Shown here: positions 8,659-17,636 of the stretch, one piece after another | Layout of the letters: every line of letters begins with the position of its first letter | Numbering within the stretch: position 1 is the stretch's first letter | Assembly (NCBI GenBank): GCA_022566015.1 | Contig: JADFJT010000010.1 | Coordinates: forward strand, 1 to 41,222 | Source: Pseudomonadota bacterium | Lineage (GTDB): Bacteria > Pseudomonadota > Gammaproteobacteria > GCA-001735895 | Direction of reading: 5' to 3' | Length of the DNA stretch: 41,222 bases | Made by a program: the position numbers and the translations under genes | The notes under the pieces: generated by a model | Seen by the model: the letters and a program-made list of their open reading frames with translations, nothing else | What the model was told of the DNA's origin: nothing | Database searches by the model: none

Positions 8659-9909
8659 ATGGATCACGTAACAATTTATATTATTCTCGCGGGTGCTCTT
8701 GGCCTTTTCATGGCCTGGGGTATAGGTGCCAACGACGTTGCGAATGCGATGGGGACCGCAATAGGCTCAAAAGCGTTGACCCTCAAACAAGCGGTGATAA
8801 TTGCGGCTATATTCGAGTTTTCTGGGGCGTTTCTGGCAGGTGGGCAGGTAACCTCAACCATCCGAAAAGAAATTATAGACAGCTCGGTGTTCGCCGACAG
8901 CCCGGAGCTGTTGATTTTTGGCATGCTAGCCTCATTAACCGCAGCCGGCATTTGGTTGTTGATCGCTTCCCGAGCTGGTTGGCCGGTATCGACCACGCAT
9001 ACCATCGTCGGCGCCATCGTCGGATTTGCGGTCGTTGGTCTCGGCATGGAAGCTGTCCATTGGGGCAAGGTCGGGAATATAGTTATGAGCTGGATAATAT
9101 CCCCAATTATGTCTGGGACCCTGGCGTATTTTCTGTTCCGAAGCGTACAGAAACTGATATTGAATACGGAAAATCCGCTCGCTAATGCGAAAAAATATGT
9201 GCCAATTTATATTTTCGCTACCGGCTTCATGATCGCCCTGGTCACTATTTTTAAGGGCCTGAAGCACATCGGACTCGAATTTACCCCCGCACAAAGTTAT
9301 GGCATCGCAGTTCTTGTCGGCCTGGGTATTACGGGTTGCGGCATGTTTTACATTTCACGACTAAATTTTGACCCCGCCGACGACAAAGACTTCCACTTTG
9401 CCAACGTCGAGAAAATATTCAGCGTTTTGATGGTAGTCACTGCCTGTGCGATCGCGTTTGCCCATGGTTCAAATGACGTCGCCAACGCAGTTGGCCCGAT
9501 GGCTGCAGTTATCAGCATCGCCAACGAGGGTATGGTTACACAAAAATCGGCAATGCCTGCCTGGATTTTACTGGTCGGTGGGATCGGCATAGTATTCGGT
9601 CTCGCGACCTATGGCAAAAAGGTCATCGCTACGGTTGGCAGTAATATTACAGAATTAACCCCAAGCCGTGGTTTCGCCTGCCTGCTCGCGGCTTCTACCA
9701 CGGTAGTTGTCGCTTCGAGTACCGGCCTGCCGATATCAACTACCCATACGCTCGTAGGCGCAGTATTGGGAGTTGGGCTGGCACGGGGTATCGGTGCGCT
9801 TAACCTGAGTGTAGTAGGCACCATCTTTATGTCCTGGGTTATCACGCTTCCAGCAGGAGCCCTGTTGTCAATTTTCTTCTTTTTCTTTTTTAAGGGGATT
9901 TTCAGTTAA
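8659..9909 (+). CDS. pit: Inorganic phosphate transporter, PiT family
   Basis: A 416-residue integral membrane protein with many hydrophobic segments. It carries the two inverted PiT signature repeats: GIGANDVANAMGTAIGSKAL near residues 21-40 and AHGSNDVANAVGPMAAVI in the second half. Each is followed by a helix containing the S-T-T-H-T pattern (WPVSTTHTIVGAIVGF, LPISTTHTLVGAVLGVG). PiT proteins import phosphate, as metal-phosphate complexes in bacteria with H+ or as Na+ symport. No pho box is evident upstream. It forms a two-gene operon with the DUF47 protein and ends eight bases before the convergent dUTPase gene. Confidence 0.95.
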   Translation: MDHVTIYIILAGALGLFMAWGIGANDVANAMGTAIGSKALTLKQAVIIAAIFEFSGAFLAGGQVTSTIRKEIIDSSVFADSPELLIFGMLASLTAAGIWLLIASRAGWPVSTTHTIVGAIVGFAVVGLGMEAVHWGKVGNIVMSWIISPIMSGTLAYFLFRSVQKLILNTENPLANAKKYVPIYIFATGFMIALVTIFKGLKHIGLEFTPAQSYGIAVLVGLGITGCGMFYISRLNFDPADDKDFHFANVEKIFSVLMVVTACAIAFAHGSNDVANAVGPMAAVISIANEGMVTQKSAMPAWILLVGGIGIVFGLATYGKKVIATVGSNITELTPSRGFACLLAASTTVVVASSTGLPISTTHTLVGAVLGVGLARGIGALNLSVVGTIFMSWVITLPAGALLSIFFFFFFKGIFS

Positions 9910-9917
9910 GCTGATTA

Positions 9918-10529
9918 TCAACCAGGGTAACGCGACTGCAAACCTTGGTAAACGTCAGCTTTGAACCCGGCACTTTCGCTATCCAGGCTGATCAATAGTT
10001 CGCTAAGGTGTTCGTTATCTTCCCTGCCCTGCCAGATTTTGACGTAACTACCTTCTTTATAGCCATTATCCTGGCGAAAGAAATTCAAGACATTCTTACC
10101 GACATACAGGCGGTACAGCTGGTCAAAATCCATTTCAATCAGATGCATCACATTAGCAAACTCGGAAAAGTGCATGGATTTATGCGCGATAGTCGATTGC
10201 GCCATCGATTCGATTGCCTCTGGAATATCGGAAATTGACCCTGGATCAGCAAGCTCGCCTAATATACGTACAGCTACTTCGCCATTATCTGCACCGCGCA
10301 ACAGATAATCGCTCACCGCGAAGTGAAAAATATCAACCAGTTCCAGGCGCACCTGGTCGAGATCAGGTTTCTGGTGTTTCCACCATTTCCAACCGTAGTG
10401 ATCGAGCATTTCCGCACATTCGGTCCAGATAGCCCGATACCAGGCATTATTCGCCTGACGCCAACCCGGGTTAACGCGAGCATTCATCGCGTCCTGCATT
10501 TCCAGCATTATCAAAAGCTTCTTTATCAT
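9918..10529 (-). CDS. Dimeric-type dUTP diphosphatase (all-alpha NTP pyrophosphatase)
   Basis: A 203-residue protein of the dimeric dUTPase family (dUTPase_2, related to MazG). It should hydrolyse dUTP to dUMP and pyrophosphate, keeping uracil out of DNA and supplying thymidylate synthesis. The family pattern is clear: WYRAIWTECAEMLDHYGWKW near residues 30-49 with Glu37 and Glu40, then RLELVDIFHFAVSDYL with Glu63 and Asp66, the four acidic metal ligands. The C-terminal part has YVGKNVLNFFRQDNGYKEG, also typical. E. coli uses the unrelated trimeric Dut instead. The gene ends eight bases from the pit stop and lies 48 bases after the SLC13 permease gene. Confidence 0.9.
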   Translation of the reverse strand: MIKKLLIMLEMQDAMNARVNPGWRQANNAWYRAIWTECAEMLDHYGWKWWKHQKPDLDQVRLELVDIFHFAVSDYLLRGADNGEVAVRILGELADPGSISDIPEAIESMAQSTIAHKSMHFSEFANVMHLIEMDFDQLYRLYVGKNVLNFFRQDNGYKEGSYVKIWQGREDNEHLSELLISLDSESAGFKADVYQGLQSRYPG

Positions 10530-10577
10530 TTAATTGGCAATCTCAAATTTACCCTGGTAATGACTGCCTGTGACCAT

Positions 10578-12410
10578 TCAAAGCATACCGTATAGCCAGG
10601 GTAATAAAAAACTCAAAACAATCCACATCAATAAAACCAACGGCAGACCAACACGCACAAAATCACCATACCTGTAATTGCCAGCATTCATCACCAACAA
10701 ATTGGTTTGATACGCCATCGGTGTGACAAAACTCATGTTGGCACCAAATATTACCGCGAGTACAAATGGTTCAGCGGGTTGGCCTAACTGCTGTGCTATT
10801 CCAATCGCAATCGGAGTGCCGATTACTGCGGCCGCGTTATTCGACACCACATTAGTGAGTATCGCCATCATCAACATCAACCCACTCAGTATCAAAGCTG
10901 GCGACAATCCCTGGGTGGCCATAACATAGACCTGGGCCAGGTAATCGGCACCTCCGGTTTCGACCATAGCGGCACCGAGAGCCAGACTCGACACGATAAT
11001 CAGAATCACCGGGGCGTTTAACGCCTTTGTCGCGTCATACCACTTGAGACATCCGCTGAGTAACATCAGTATTACGCCACAAAGCGCACTGACAGCGATC
11101 GATAAAAAGCCAAATGCGGCACTGAGAATAATAAACAACATAATTAAAAGAGCTATTGGTGCCCTCGAAGAAATCGGCAGGTCCGATTTTTCATCGAGTA
11201 CCAGCAGATTACGACTCGACTTGAGACGCTTGATGCTGCGCACTGCACCCTGTATCAACAGGACGTCACCCGGAAGCAAATTAATATCGTCGATTTTTTC
11301 AGTACCCGGCTGATTCGCCCACTTGCTGGATCGGTACAAAGCCAGAACCATGACCTGGTAACGATCGCTAAATCGCGCATTACTCAGGGTCATTCCATCT
11401 AGCGTTGACCCTGGTACGACCACAACCTCAGCTATCTGCTGAGTTGAATCGCGTAAGGGATGATCTTCGTCTACAGGTTTGTCATCCGAAAACAAACTAG
11501 CCCCGATCAAAGTTTCCAGTTCTTTCAGATGTTCCGGGGTACTCTTCACCTGGATTCGATCGCCGCTGCGTATTATCAGGTCCGGTAAAGCTATCAGGCG
11601 GGTATTTTCAGAGCCACGTAATATTTGCTTTACCTCAAGTTCACCGCCAGTCAAAGCGATTACTTCTGACAAACTCTTTTGATTGGCGATGCTTTCATCA
11701 TGTATACGTAGCTGCGCAGTAAAGTGACGCGGAGACGTACTTGGCAGGCGAGCTTCACGCCGTGGGATCAATCTAGGCGCTATTAGCCACAGGTACATCA
11801 ACCCGATACCACCAGCGATTACTGCGGGCAGCACGAAGTCGAACATACCAAATTCACGCAGGCCGAGATCTGCCGCGACCGCAATTACCAGTAAATTGGT
11901 CGAGGTTCCAATACTAGTCGCCATACCGCCAATAGAAGTGGCAAATGCAACTGGCATTAATAGATGCGAAGCTGGCGTAGTTGTTTTTAACGATACGCTT
12001 ATTAGTATCGGCAATAACAACACCACTATCGGCGTATTGTTCACGAAGGCGCTGAGTACTGCGGCGATTATCAGCGTTGCAAGAAACGTCGATACTGGAT
12101 ACTTCGACCATTTGAGCGCAAGTAAGCGGCCAATAGGCTCGAGAGCACCCGTTCGTACCAGGGCCCGACCCGCTATCATCAGAGCGCAAACTGCGATCAG
12201 TGCCTGATGTCCAAAACCGCTGAAAAACCGGGTCGCACGGAGTGGTCCTGACTCACCAACATAGGGAAACAGTTCAAAAAATACCGCAAGAAAAACAAGA
12301 ATTATTAAACTCGACGACGCGAGCGGTATTCGCTCACTGGCAAATAGCACTAATGCGATCACGACCAGTGCCATTACCACGAGCGCATGGAATCCTGGAT
12401 CGGCAACCAT
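10578..12410 (-). CDS. SLC13-family permease with two TrkA-C domains
   Basis: A 610-residue integral membrane protein. The N-terminal half of the transporter (residues 1-215) includes NNTPIVVLLLPILISVS and ATSIGTSTNLLVIAVA, the substrate/Na+ site pattern of the DASS/ArsB superfamily. Residues about 225-400 are cytosolic and form two TrkA-C (RCK_C) regulatory domains, ending in INLLPGDVLLIQG. The second half repeats the signature as NVVSNNAAAVIGTPIAIGIA. Relatives move sulfate, dicarboxylates or other anions; the substrate is not decidable here. A minus-strand -10-like TACAAT (12441-12446) lies just upstream, with no good -35. Confidence 0.88.
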   Translation of the reverse strand: MVADPGFHALVVMALVVIALVLFASERIPLASSSLIILVFLAVFFELFPYVGESGPLRATRFFSGFGHQALIAVCALMIAGRALVRTGALEPIGRLLALKWSKYPVSTFLATLIIAAVLSAFVNNTPIVVLLLPILISVSLKTTTPASHLLMPVAFATSIGGMATSIGTSTNLLVIAVAADLGLREFGMFDFVLPAVIAGGIGLMYLWLIAPRLIPRREARLPSTSPRHFTAQLRIHDESIANQKSLSEVIALTGGELEVKQILRGSENTRLIALPDLIIRSGDRIQVKSTPEHLKELETLIGASLFSDDKPVDEDHPLRDSTQQIAEVVVVPGSTLDGMTLSNARFSDRYQVMVLALYRSSKWANQPGTEKIDDINLLPGDVLLIQGAVRSIKRLKSSRNLLVLDEKSDLPISSRAPIALLIMLFIILSAAFGFLSIAVSALCGVILMLLSGCLKWYDATKALNAPVILIIVSSLALGAAMVETGGADYLAQVYVMATQGLSPALILSGLMLMMAILTNVVSNNAAAVIGTPIAIGIAQQLGQPAEPFVLAVIFGANMSFVTPMAYQTNLLVMNAGNYRYGDFVRVGLPLVLLMWIVLSFLLPWLYGML

Positions 12411-12772
12411 GTGATGGATATCCTGTTAGAGAATCGCTAAATTGTAGCAAATATTGAGAATTGTGCCGTTATTCCCTACTACAAATAACGTAAACCCCGG
12501 CGCGTGGTCACCTTAAATTCGTGGAATTATCACCTGGAGCAACGATTCCCGAACTAACAGGTATCGCTTCAGGATTTTGCAGGATCAGCTTCCGCCCTGG
12601 ATACAACCTGTCCCAAAAAATGTTTCATATTAATCGGCCCCAGCAAATCGGCGAAGCAGTTCGGCAACCGGATAATTATGACAAAATAGCGCCTAAGTAT
12701 TGTATAGGCCCTGACTATTGCGCCCGATTGATTTTCCGTGCCAGGTGCCGGCGTTCGAGTTTGAATACTAGT
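12411..12772. other. Intergenic region between lysS and the SLC13 permease
   Basis: A 362-base gap between two minus-strand genes. It contains a perfect 7-base inverted repeat (CGTTATT at 12467-12473, AATAACG at 12484-12490) upstream of the permease, and a minus-strand TACAAT-like -10 at 12441-12446. I see no tRNA, no convincing lysS terminator and no clear gene; a short minus-strand frame is noted among the rejected items. Confidence 0.5.
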
Positions 12773-14293
12773 CTACTCAGGGCGCATATGTGGGAACAGG
12801 ATAACATCGCGAATACTGGGTGAATCGGTTAATAACATCACCAACCGGTCTATTCCAATTCCCTCTCCGGCGGTCGGTGGCATACCATATTCGAGCGCAC
12901 GAATATAATCAGCATCGTAATGCATCGCTTCATCATCACCTGACTCTTTTTCTTCAACCTGCCGCCTGAAGCGTTCGGCCTGATCTTCGGGATCGTTAAG
13001 TTCGGAGAACCCGTTTGCAATTTCTCGACCAGCGACGAATAATTCAAATCGATCGGCGATGAAGGGATTATCATCATTGCGCCTTGATAGCGGCGACACT
13101 TCGGTGGGGTAGGCGGTGACAAAAGTGGGCTGCAGTAAATGATGTTCAACGGTTTCGTCGAATATTTCGATCTGGATTCTGCCCGCTCCCCAACTCGGTT
13201 CGACCTGAATACCCAGATCGGAGGCGGCTTTTCGACAGTATTTCTGGTCTTCCAGGTTAGCCGAATCAAGCGAAGGATTGAACTTCAGTATCGCATCGGC
13301 CACGCTAATACGGTCGAAAATCCGACCAAAATCAAGTTGATCACCCTGATAGGTAACTATGGATCCACCGAGTACCGACTGCGCCAGCTTGCGCAACATA
13401 TCTTCAGTCAAATCCATAAATTGTTCGTAGTCTGCATAAGCCTGATAAAATTCAAGCATCGTAAATTCAGGGTTATGTCGGGTCGATAATCCTTCGTTAC
13501 GAAAATTTCGATTGATTTCAAATACCTGTTCGATTCCACCAATCACGAGTCTTTTCAGGTATAACTCGGGTGCGACGCGTAGATATAGGTCCATATCAAG
13601 GGCGTTATGGTGCGTAATAAAAGGCTTCGCACTAGCGCCTCCGGGAATTACTTGCATCATCGGCGTTTCTACTTCGATGAAACCAGCATCGGACAGGTAC
13701 TGGCGAATAAAGCTGATCACCTGGCTGCGCACGGTAAATACACGACGCGAATCTTCATTCATGATTAAGTCGATATATCTTTGCCGATATTTTTGTTCCT
13801 GGTCGGTTAAACCATGAAATTTTTCTGGCAATGGACGTAGTGATTTGGTGAGCAGTTCCAGAGTCTTCACCTTGATCGTTAATTCTCCCGTTTTGGTCTT
13901 GAATAATTCTCCGGTGACACCGAAAATATCGCCGATATCGCTGTGCCTGAAAGCATCGTACAGTTCCTCTCCTAGCGCATCGCGCTGGACAAAAATCTGA
14001 ATGGTCGCCTTCATATCCTGTAATTGCGCGAACGATGCTTTGCCCATTACCCGCTTAAACATCATGCGTCCTGCGAGCCTGACCTTGATTGCTTTCTGTG
14101 CCAGTTGCTCTCGCGAGAGGCTCGCGTAGGCCTCGATTAAATCACCTGAAAAATCGTCTCGCCTGAAATGATTAGGATACGCCTGCCCCTGAGTACGCAA
14201 TTGCGCCAATTTCTCGCGTCGTTGGGCGATATACCGGTTTTCGTCCAAATCCGGCTGATCGACACCTTCGGTATCGCCTGATTGCTGGTTCAT
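12773..14293 (-). CDS. lysS: Lysine--tRNA ligase, class II
   Basis: A 506-residue class II lysyl-tRNA synthetase, the usual length (E. coli 505). The N-terminal OB-fold anticodon-binding domain covers about residues 60-170 ([20 protein letters not shown]). The catalytic domain shows motif 1 ([20 protein letters not shown]), motif 2 ([20 protein letters not shown]) and motif 3 ([14 protein letters not shown]), and ends in the typical LFPHMRPE. It charges tRNA-Lys in the cytoplasm. It begins 23 bases after the prfB stop, the conserved prfB-lysS order of gammaproteobacteria, so transcription from the prfB promoter is expected. Confidence 0.97.
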   Translation of the reverse strand: MNQQSGDTEGVDQPDLDENRYIAQRREKLAQLRTQGQAYPNHFRRDDFSGDLIEAYASLSREQLAQKAIKVRLAGRMMFKRVMGKASFAQLQDMKATIQIFVQRDALGEELYDAFRHSDIGDIFGVTGELFKTKTGELTIKVKTLELLTKSLRPLPEKFHGLTDQEQKYRQRYIDLIMNEDSRRVFTVRSQVISFIRQYLSDAGFIEVETPMMQVIPGGASAKPFITHHNALDMDLYLRVAPELYLKRLVIGGIEQVFEINRNFRNEGLSTRHNPEFTMLEFYQAYADYEQFMDLTEDMLRKLAQSVLGGSIVTYQGDQLDFGRIFDRISVADAILKFNPSLDSANLEDQKYCRKAASDLGIQVEPSWGAGRIQIEIFDETVEHHLLQPTFVTAYPTEVSPLSRRNDDNPFIADRFELFVAGREIANGFSELNDPEDQAERFRRQVEEKESGDDEAMHYDADYIRALEYGMPPTAGEGIGIDRLVMLLTDSPSIRDVILFPHMRPE

Positions 14294-14316
14294 TTCAAAT
14301 TTCCTGTCATTATTGG

Positions 14317-15412
14317 CTAGAGCCCACTTTTCAAGCTGGCTTCTATAAACTGATCCAGGGCACCATCGAGCACCGCCTGAGTATTGCCAGTTTCTACCCC
14401 GGTGCGCAAATCTTTAATGCGCGACTGATCGAGAACATACGACCTAATTTGACTACCCCATCCGATATCGGACTTGGAGTCTTCAATATTTTGAGCCTGT
14501 GCGTTTCGCGTCTGTAGCTCTAGCTCGTAAAGCCTGGCCTTAAGCTGCTTCATCGCGGTCGCCTTGTTTTTATGTTGCGAGCGATCATTTTGGCACTGGA
14601 CTACGACATTGGTCGGCAAATGCGTAATTCTAACCGCCGATTCGGTGCGGTTGACATGTTGCCCTCCGGCACCACTCGCTCGATAGACATCAATACGCAA
14701 ATCGGATGGATTGATTTCAATATCGATGTCATCGTCTACCTCGGGAGACACAAAGGCTGCTGCAAACGATGTGTGACGACGATTTCCTGAATCGAAAGGC
14801 GATTTTCGCACCAAACGGTGCACCCCAGTTTCTGTCCGTAGCCAACCATATGCGTAGGGCCCCTCAAACCGGATCGTAGCACTTTTTATTCCGGCAACAT
14901 CCCCGTCTGACACTTCGATTAGCTCGGTTTTAAAACCCTTCGCTTCACCCCAACGAAGATACATGCGCAATAACATATTGGCCCAATCCTGTGCTTCAGT
15001 TCCACCTGACCCTGACTGGATATCGAGAAATGCGTTACATTCGTCCATTTCTCCAGAAAACATACGACGAAACTCCAGTTCCGCTACCGTTTTTTCCACC
15101 TTTTCCAGATCGCGCAGTATTTCTTCAACGGTTGAACTGTCATCTTCCATGACCGCAAGTTCAAGCAACTCACCGGCGTCGCGAACAGACTGGCTACTGG
15201 CATCGAGGCCTCCCACAACACTGGCCAGCGCAGCTTTTTCCCGGCCTAATTGCTGGGCTCTTTCCGGATCGTTCCAGATGTTCGGATTTTCAAGCTCTAG
15301 CTGGACTTCTTCGAGTTTCTCTTTTTTAAGATCGTAGTCAAAGATACCCCCGTAATAGTCCAATACGTGATTCGAGATCCTCTATATGTTGAGTGATTGG
15401 GGCGGTTTCCAA
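14317..15412 (-). CDS. prfB: Peptide chain release factor 2, with programmed +1 frameshift
   Basis: RF2 terminates translation at UGA and UAA. The gene is in two frames. A 24-codon first segment starts at TTG (15412-15410), preceded by AGG eight bases upstream, reads [16 protein letters not shown] and ends LLRGYL before an in-frame TGA at 15340-15338. Skipping one base continues with [11 protein letters not shown] to the stop at 14317, giving about 364 residues (E. coli 365). Motifs present are the tripeptide anticodon SPF (RKSPFDSG) and the catalytic GGQ ([18 protein letters not shown]). A TTG at 15363 lies in the second frame but would drop the conserved N-terminus and is not the true start. 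lysS follows after 23 bases. Confidence 0.96.
15337..15352 (-). promoter_or_regulatory. prfB autoregulatory +1 frameshift site
   Basis: On the minus strand the sequence reads CGGGGGTATCTTTGAC. It matches the E. coli RF2 site AGGGGGTATCTTTGAC except for the first base. The G-run acts as an internal Shine-Dalgarno three bases before the slippery CUU, and the UGA is recognised by RF2 itself. Low RF2 therefore favours the shift, a well-established feedback loop. Confidence 0.95.
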
Positions 15413-15442
15413 AGTTTGTGCCTATGAATTTAAAGAGATGCA

Positions 15443-15470
15443 ATTTTACCTGATGTTCATACTCATGCAA
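15443..15470 (-). promoter_or_regulatory. Candidate sigma70 promoter for prfB-lysS
   Basis: Minus-strand TTGCAT (15470-15465) and TAAAAT (15448-15443) are spaced by 16 bases. The start of transcription would lie about 24 bases before the prfB TTG codon. The call is based on consensus only. Confidence 0.5.
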
Positions 15471-15630
15471 TGGAGATATGGTATATTCGACGGGTTTTAC
15501 GGAACCCGTTTTCGATCCCATTACCCCGTTCATTAACCCACGATTTTATTCACTCAATAGTGGCGCAAATTTTGAATTATTATGGTAGGATATGCCGCCA
15601 ATTTTTTCAGCCTTAGAGGTAAAATTAAAA

Positions 15631-16377
15631 GTGAGTCAAGCAGATAGCGAAATTCAGTTGCAGGTCTGGAAAGACCTTGCCATCAGCAAACAGATTTTGA
15701 TGGGTGCAGCTACCGATGCCCTTGGGCTCGATGCCGCGTGTAGTACAGGCGAACTGAAAGCTGCTCTGGAAAAAGCTATCCAACGGGCCAAGGAAGCAGA
15801 TATCGAAATTGTCAAAATTCGCGATCAGGCCGACCAGGAAATAGCCCAAATGAAGGCTCAGGTAAAGGCTAGTAATCAGCGGAGCCAGGAAGTGGATGAA
15901 AAAATTACTGTCACAGAAAAAGCCTGCGAAGCGGCTACCAGGCAGTTAACCATCGGCCGAAAAGAAAATGCTGAGGCAGTAAAAAAAGCACGTGCCGAAG
16001 TTATCGACAAACAGAACAAACTAAAAGCCATTTCCAAGGCTTTGGCCGACACCCCTGAAAATGTTGTCAAGAAGTTAAAAACACTGAAGAAGCAGAAGTT
16101 TGATGAATCGAAACTGCGTTCCCAGACCGAATCCAAATTACAGGTCACGCGTAAAGCAAAGGCCAAGCTAGAAACAGAATTGGAGGTTCAAAAGTCCCTG
16201 GTTGAGCAAAGTGCAAAGTTAGTCGAACAAATCCGCGAATTTCATGACCTTTGTAAAAAGCAAAATAAGAAGATTAAGTCCCTAAGCGATGATAAGAAAT
16301 TGATCGTTAAAATTCCTAAACTGGATGAAGAATTACTCGAGACACTCGAAAAGGCTGTTTCAGGCGACTCCAAATAA
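15631..16377 (+). CDS. Conserved coiled-coil protein of unknown function
   Basis: About 248 residues, highly charged and Ala/Lys/Glu-rich. A short N-terminal region (VWKDLAISKQILMGAATDAL, then GELKAALEKAI) precedes a long coiled coil over about residues 55-215. The conserved-looking segment ISKALADTPENVVKKLKTLK sits in the middle, and the acidic tail reads PKLDEELLETLEKA. From memory, similar proteins of unknown function occur in other gammaproteobacteria; misannotation as chromosome-partitioning or DNA-repair proteins comes from the coiled coil alone. I prefer GTG at 15631, with AGAGG eleven bases upstream, over ATG at 15592, which would add 13 atypical residues with a purine tract only two bases away. 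Confidence 0.75.
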   Translation: MSQADSEIQLQVWKDLAISKQILMGAATDALGLDAACSTGELKAALEKAIQRAKEADIEIVKIRDQADQEIAQMKAQVKASNQRSQEVDEKITVTEKACEAATRQLTIGRKENAEAVKKARAEVIDKQNKLKAISKALADTPENVVKKLKTLKKQKFDESKLRSQTESKLQVTRKAKAKLETELEVQKSLVEQSAKLVEQIREFHDLCKKQNKKIKSLSDDKKLIVKIPKLDEELLETLEKAVSGDSK

Positions 16378-16386
16378 TTGTTAACA

Positions 16387-16410
16387 GAGGCCTGTACTTG
16401 TCGGGGCCTC
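16387..16410. terminator. Stem-loop between convergent genes, possible bidirectional terminator
   Basis: GAGGCC at 16387-16392 and GGCCTC at 16405-16410 form a perfect 6-bp stem with a 12-base loop. It lies between the stops of the coiled-coil gene and the convergent decarboxylase gene. The minus-strand side is followed by a moderately T-rich TGTTAACAATTATT; the plus side lacks a T-run. A modest candidate. Confidence 0.35.
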
Positions 16411-16417
16411 CTCTCAG

Positions 16418-17572
16418 TCATGATGCCACTGGCAGCAGTGGCGGCGCGTCTACCGAGACAAAGGTTTCAGGGAAAAATCCGTTGAAACGGGTAGCAGCCG
16501 AGTTGGTATAAGCACCAGCCTGGCCGATTTCGATCCAGTCCCCCTCCTCTGCATCGTCCGGCAAATGAAACGGCGTCGGTAATATATCCAAATTATCGCA
16601 GGTAGGGCCGAGCATAATGAAGTCCTGGCTGGTACTGGAGAGACTCCGGTTAGGATTGATCAATCTAGCGGGTAGCTTCATTTTTCCCATGACTGTTTCT
16701 GACAGGCTTTGATATATACCATCGTTTATATAAAGTTTATTATCTTTGCGTAATTGAATCTGGGTTAGCAACGTACAGCCACTTGCCACCAGGGCTCGAC
16801 CTGGTTCACACATCAATACGCAATCCCGGCGTAGTTTAGCCTGTTCAAATGCACGCTCAATCGAGTCGAAATAATCTTCTAGCGGCGGTGGGAAGTCATC
16901 CTCATACAGGGCTGGAAAACCCCCACCAACATCTAGGTAATGTACCGGAACATCGGCTTCTGCTATCACATCCAGCGCGGTTTTTACCCCATCTTCGAAG
17001 GCTTCTGGTGTACGACACTGCGAGCCGACATGAAATGCTACACCGGTTTGAAATTGAGCTTTGTGCACCTGGCGCAAGAGTTCAGCCGCCTGGTCTGCCG
17101 GCACACCAAATTTATCCGAAAGCTGATATTGTGCATCGTGTACCGGCGTGACGATACGTACCAGCACTACGCTACCATCGCCCCCGCCTTTGGTATCAAT
17201 TATTTTCTCTAATTCTTTTATGTGATCGATAACGTAATGATCCACGTTATATACCTGATCGGCTGTACGAATCGCAGCGCGCGCCTTCACAGGATGCATG
17301 AAGTAACAATCTGCCTGTGGAAAATGCTCTCGAATCAGCGCAATTTCAGTCAGCGAGGCGGTATCAAAATGCCGGATACCAGCATCGTATAATATCTGTA
17401 GCACTTCTAGATGGGGATTACATTTCACCGCGTACAACACCCTGCCCGGAAACTTGTCCAGAAAAAAACGAGCCTGTCGACTAATTTCTGCCGGACGCAA
17501 GCAATATACCGGGTAACCGGGTTTTAACTCCTCGATTACATGCTCTACAGTTTTAAAAGAAGGGATAGCCAT
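16418..17572 (-). CDS. Type III PLP-dependent decarboxylase (ornithine/lysine decarboxylase-like)
   Basis: About 384 residues, alanine-racemase-fold decarboxylase. The PLP-binding Lys lies in LYAVKCNPH near the N-terminus; FDTASLTEIALI, FHVGSQC, LDVGGGFP and CEPGRALVASG follow in order, and the second-subunit catalytic Cys is in GPTCDNLD. This pattern fits the group that decarboxylates ornithine and/or lysine to putrescine and cadaverine. It lacks the diaminopimelate decarboxylase arrangement, so polyamine synthesis is the likely role. ATG at 17572 is preceded by CGGAG; an ATG at 17593 would add seven residues. It follows recJ by about 65 bases and probably shares its transcript. Confidence 0.86.
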   Translation of the reverse strand: MAIPSFKTVEHVIEELKPGYPVYCLRPAEISRQARFFLDKFPGRVLYAVKCNPHLEVLQILYDAGIRHFDTASLTEIALIREHFPQADCYFMHPVKARAAIRTADQVYNVDHYVIDHIKELEKIIDTKGGGDGSVVLVRIVTPVHDAQYQLSDKFGVPADQAAELLRQVHKAQFQTGVAFHVGSQCRTPEAFEDGVKTALDVIAEADVPVHYLDVGGGFPALYEDDFPPPLEDYFDSIERAFEQAKLRRDCVLMCEPGRALVASGCTLLTQIQLRKDNKLYINDGIYQSLSETVMGKMKLPARLINPNRSLSSTSQDFIMLGPTCDNLDILPTPFHLPDDAEEGDWIEIGQAGAYTNSAATRFNGFFPETFVSVDAPPLLPVAS

Positions 17573-17636
17573 CGATGATTTTGCTCCGAGCATGACCCGT
17601 GATTCGACAGGAATTGTATTGTGTCACAGCAACGGG

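Noticed and set aside
12569-12735. Minus-strand open frame downstream of lysS ending in MKHFLGQVVSRAEADPAKS
   Set aside because: It has only a 19-residue tail after its ATG, no ribosome-binding site and no recognisable family. The longer open stretch has no start codon of its own that I can support.
12720-12772. GGCAC repeats after lysS as a terminator
   Set aside because: The sequence GGCACCTGGCAC is a direct, not inverted, repeat and has no T-run.
15490-15509. ACGGGTT/AACCCGT stem-loop followed by a short T-run, terminator-like on the plus strand
   Set aside because: No plus-strand gene lies upstream to be terminated, and the T-run is only four bases. It may be a regulatory hairpin before the coiled-coil gene but cannot be supported further.
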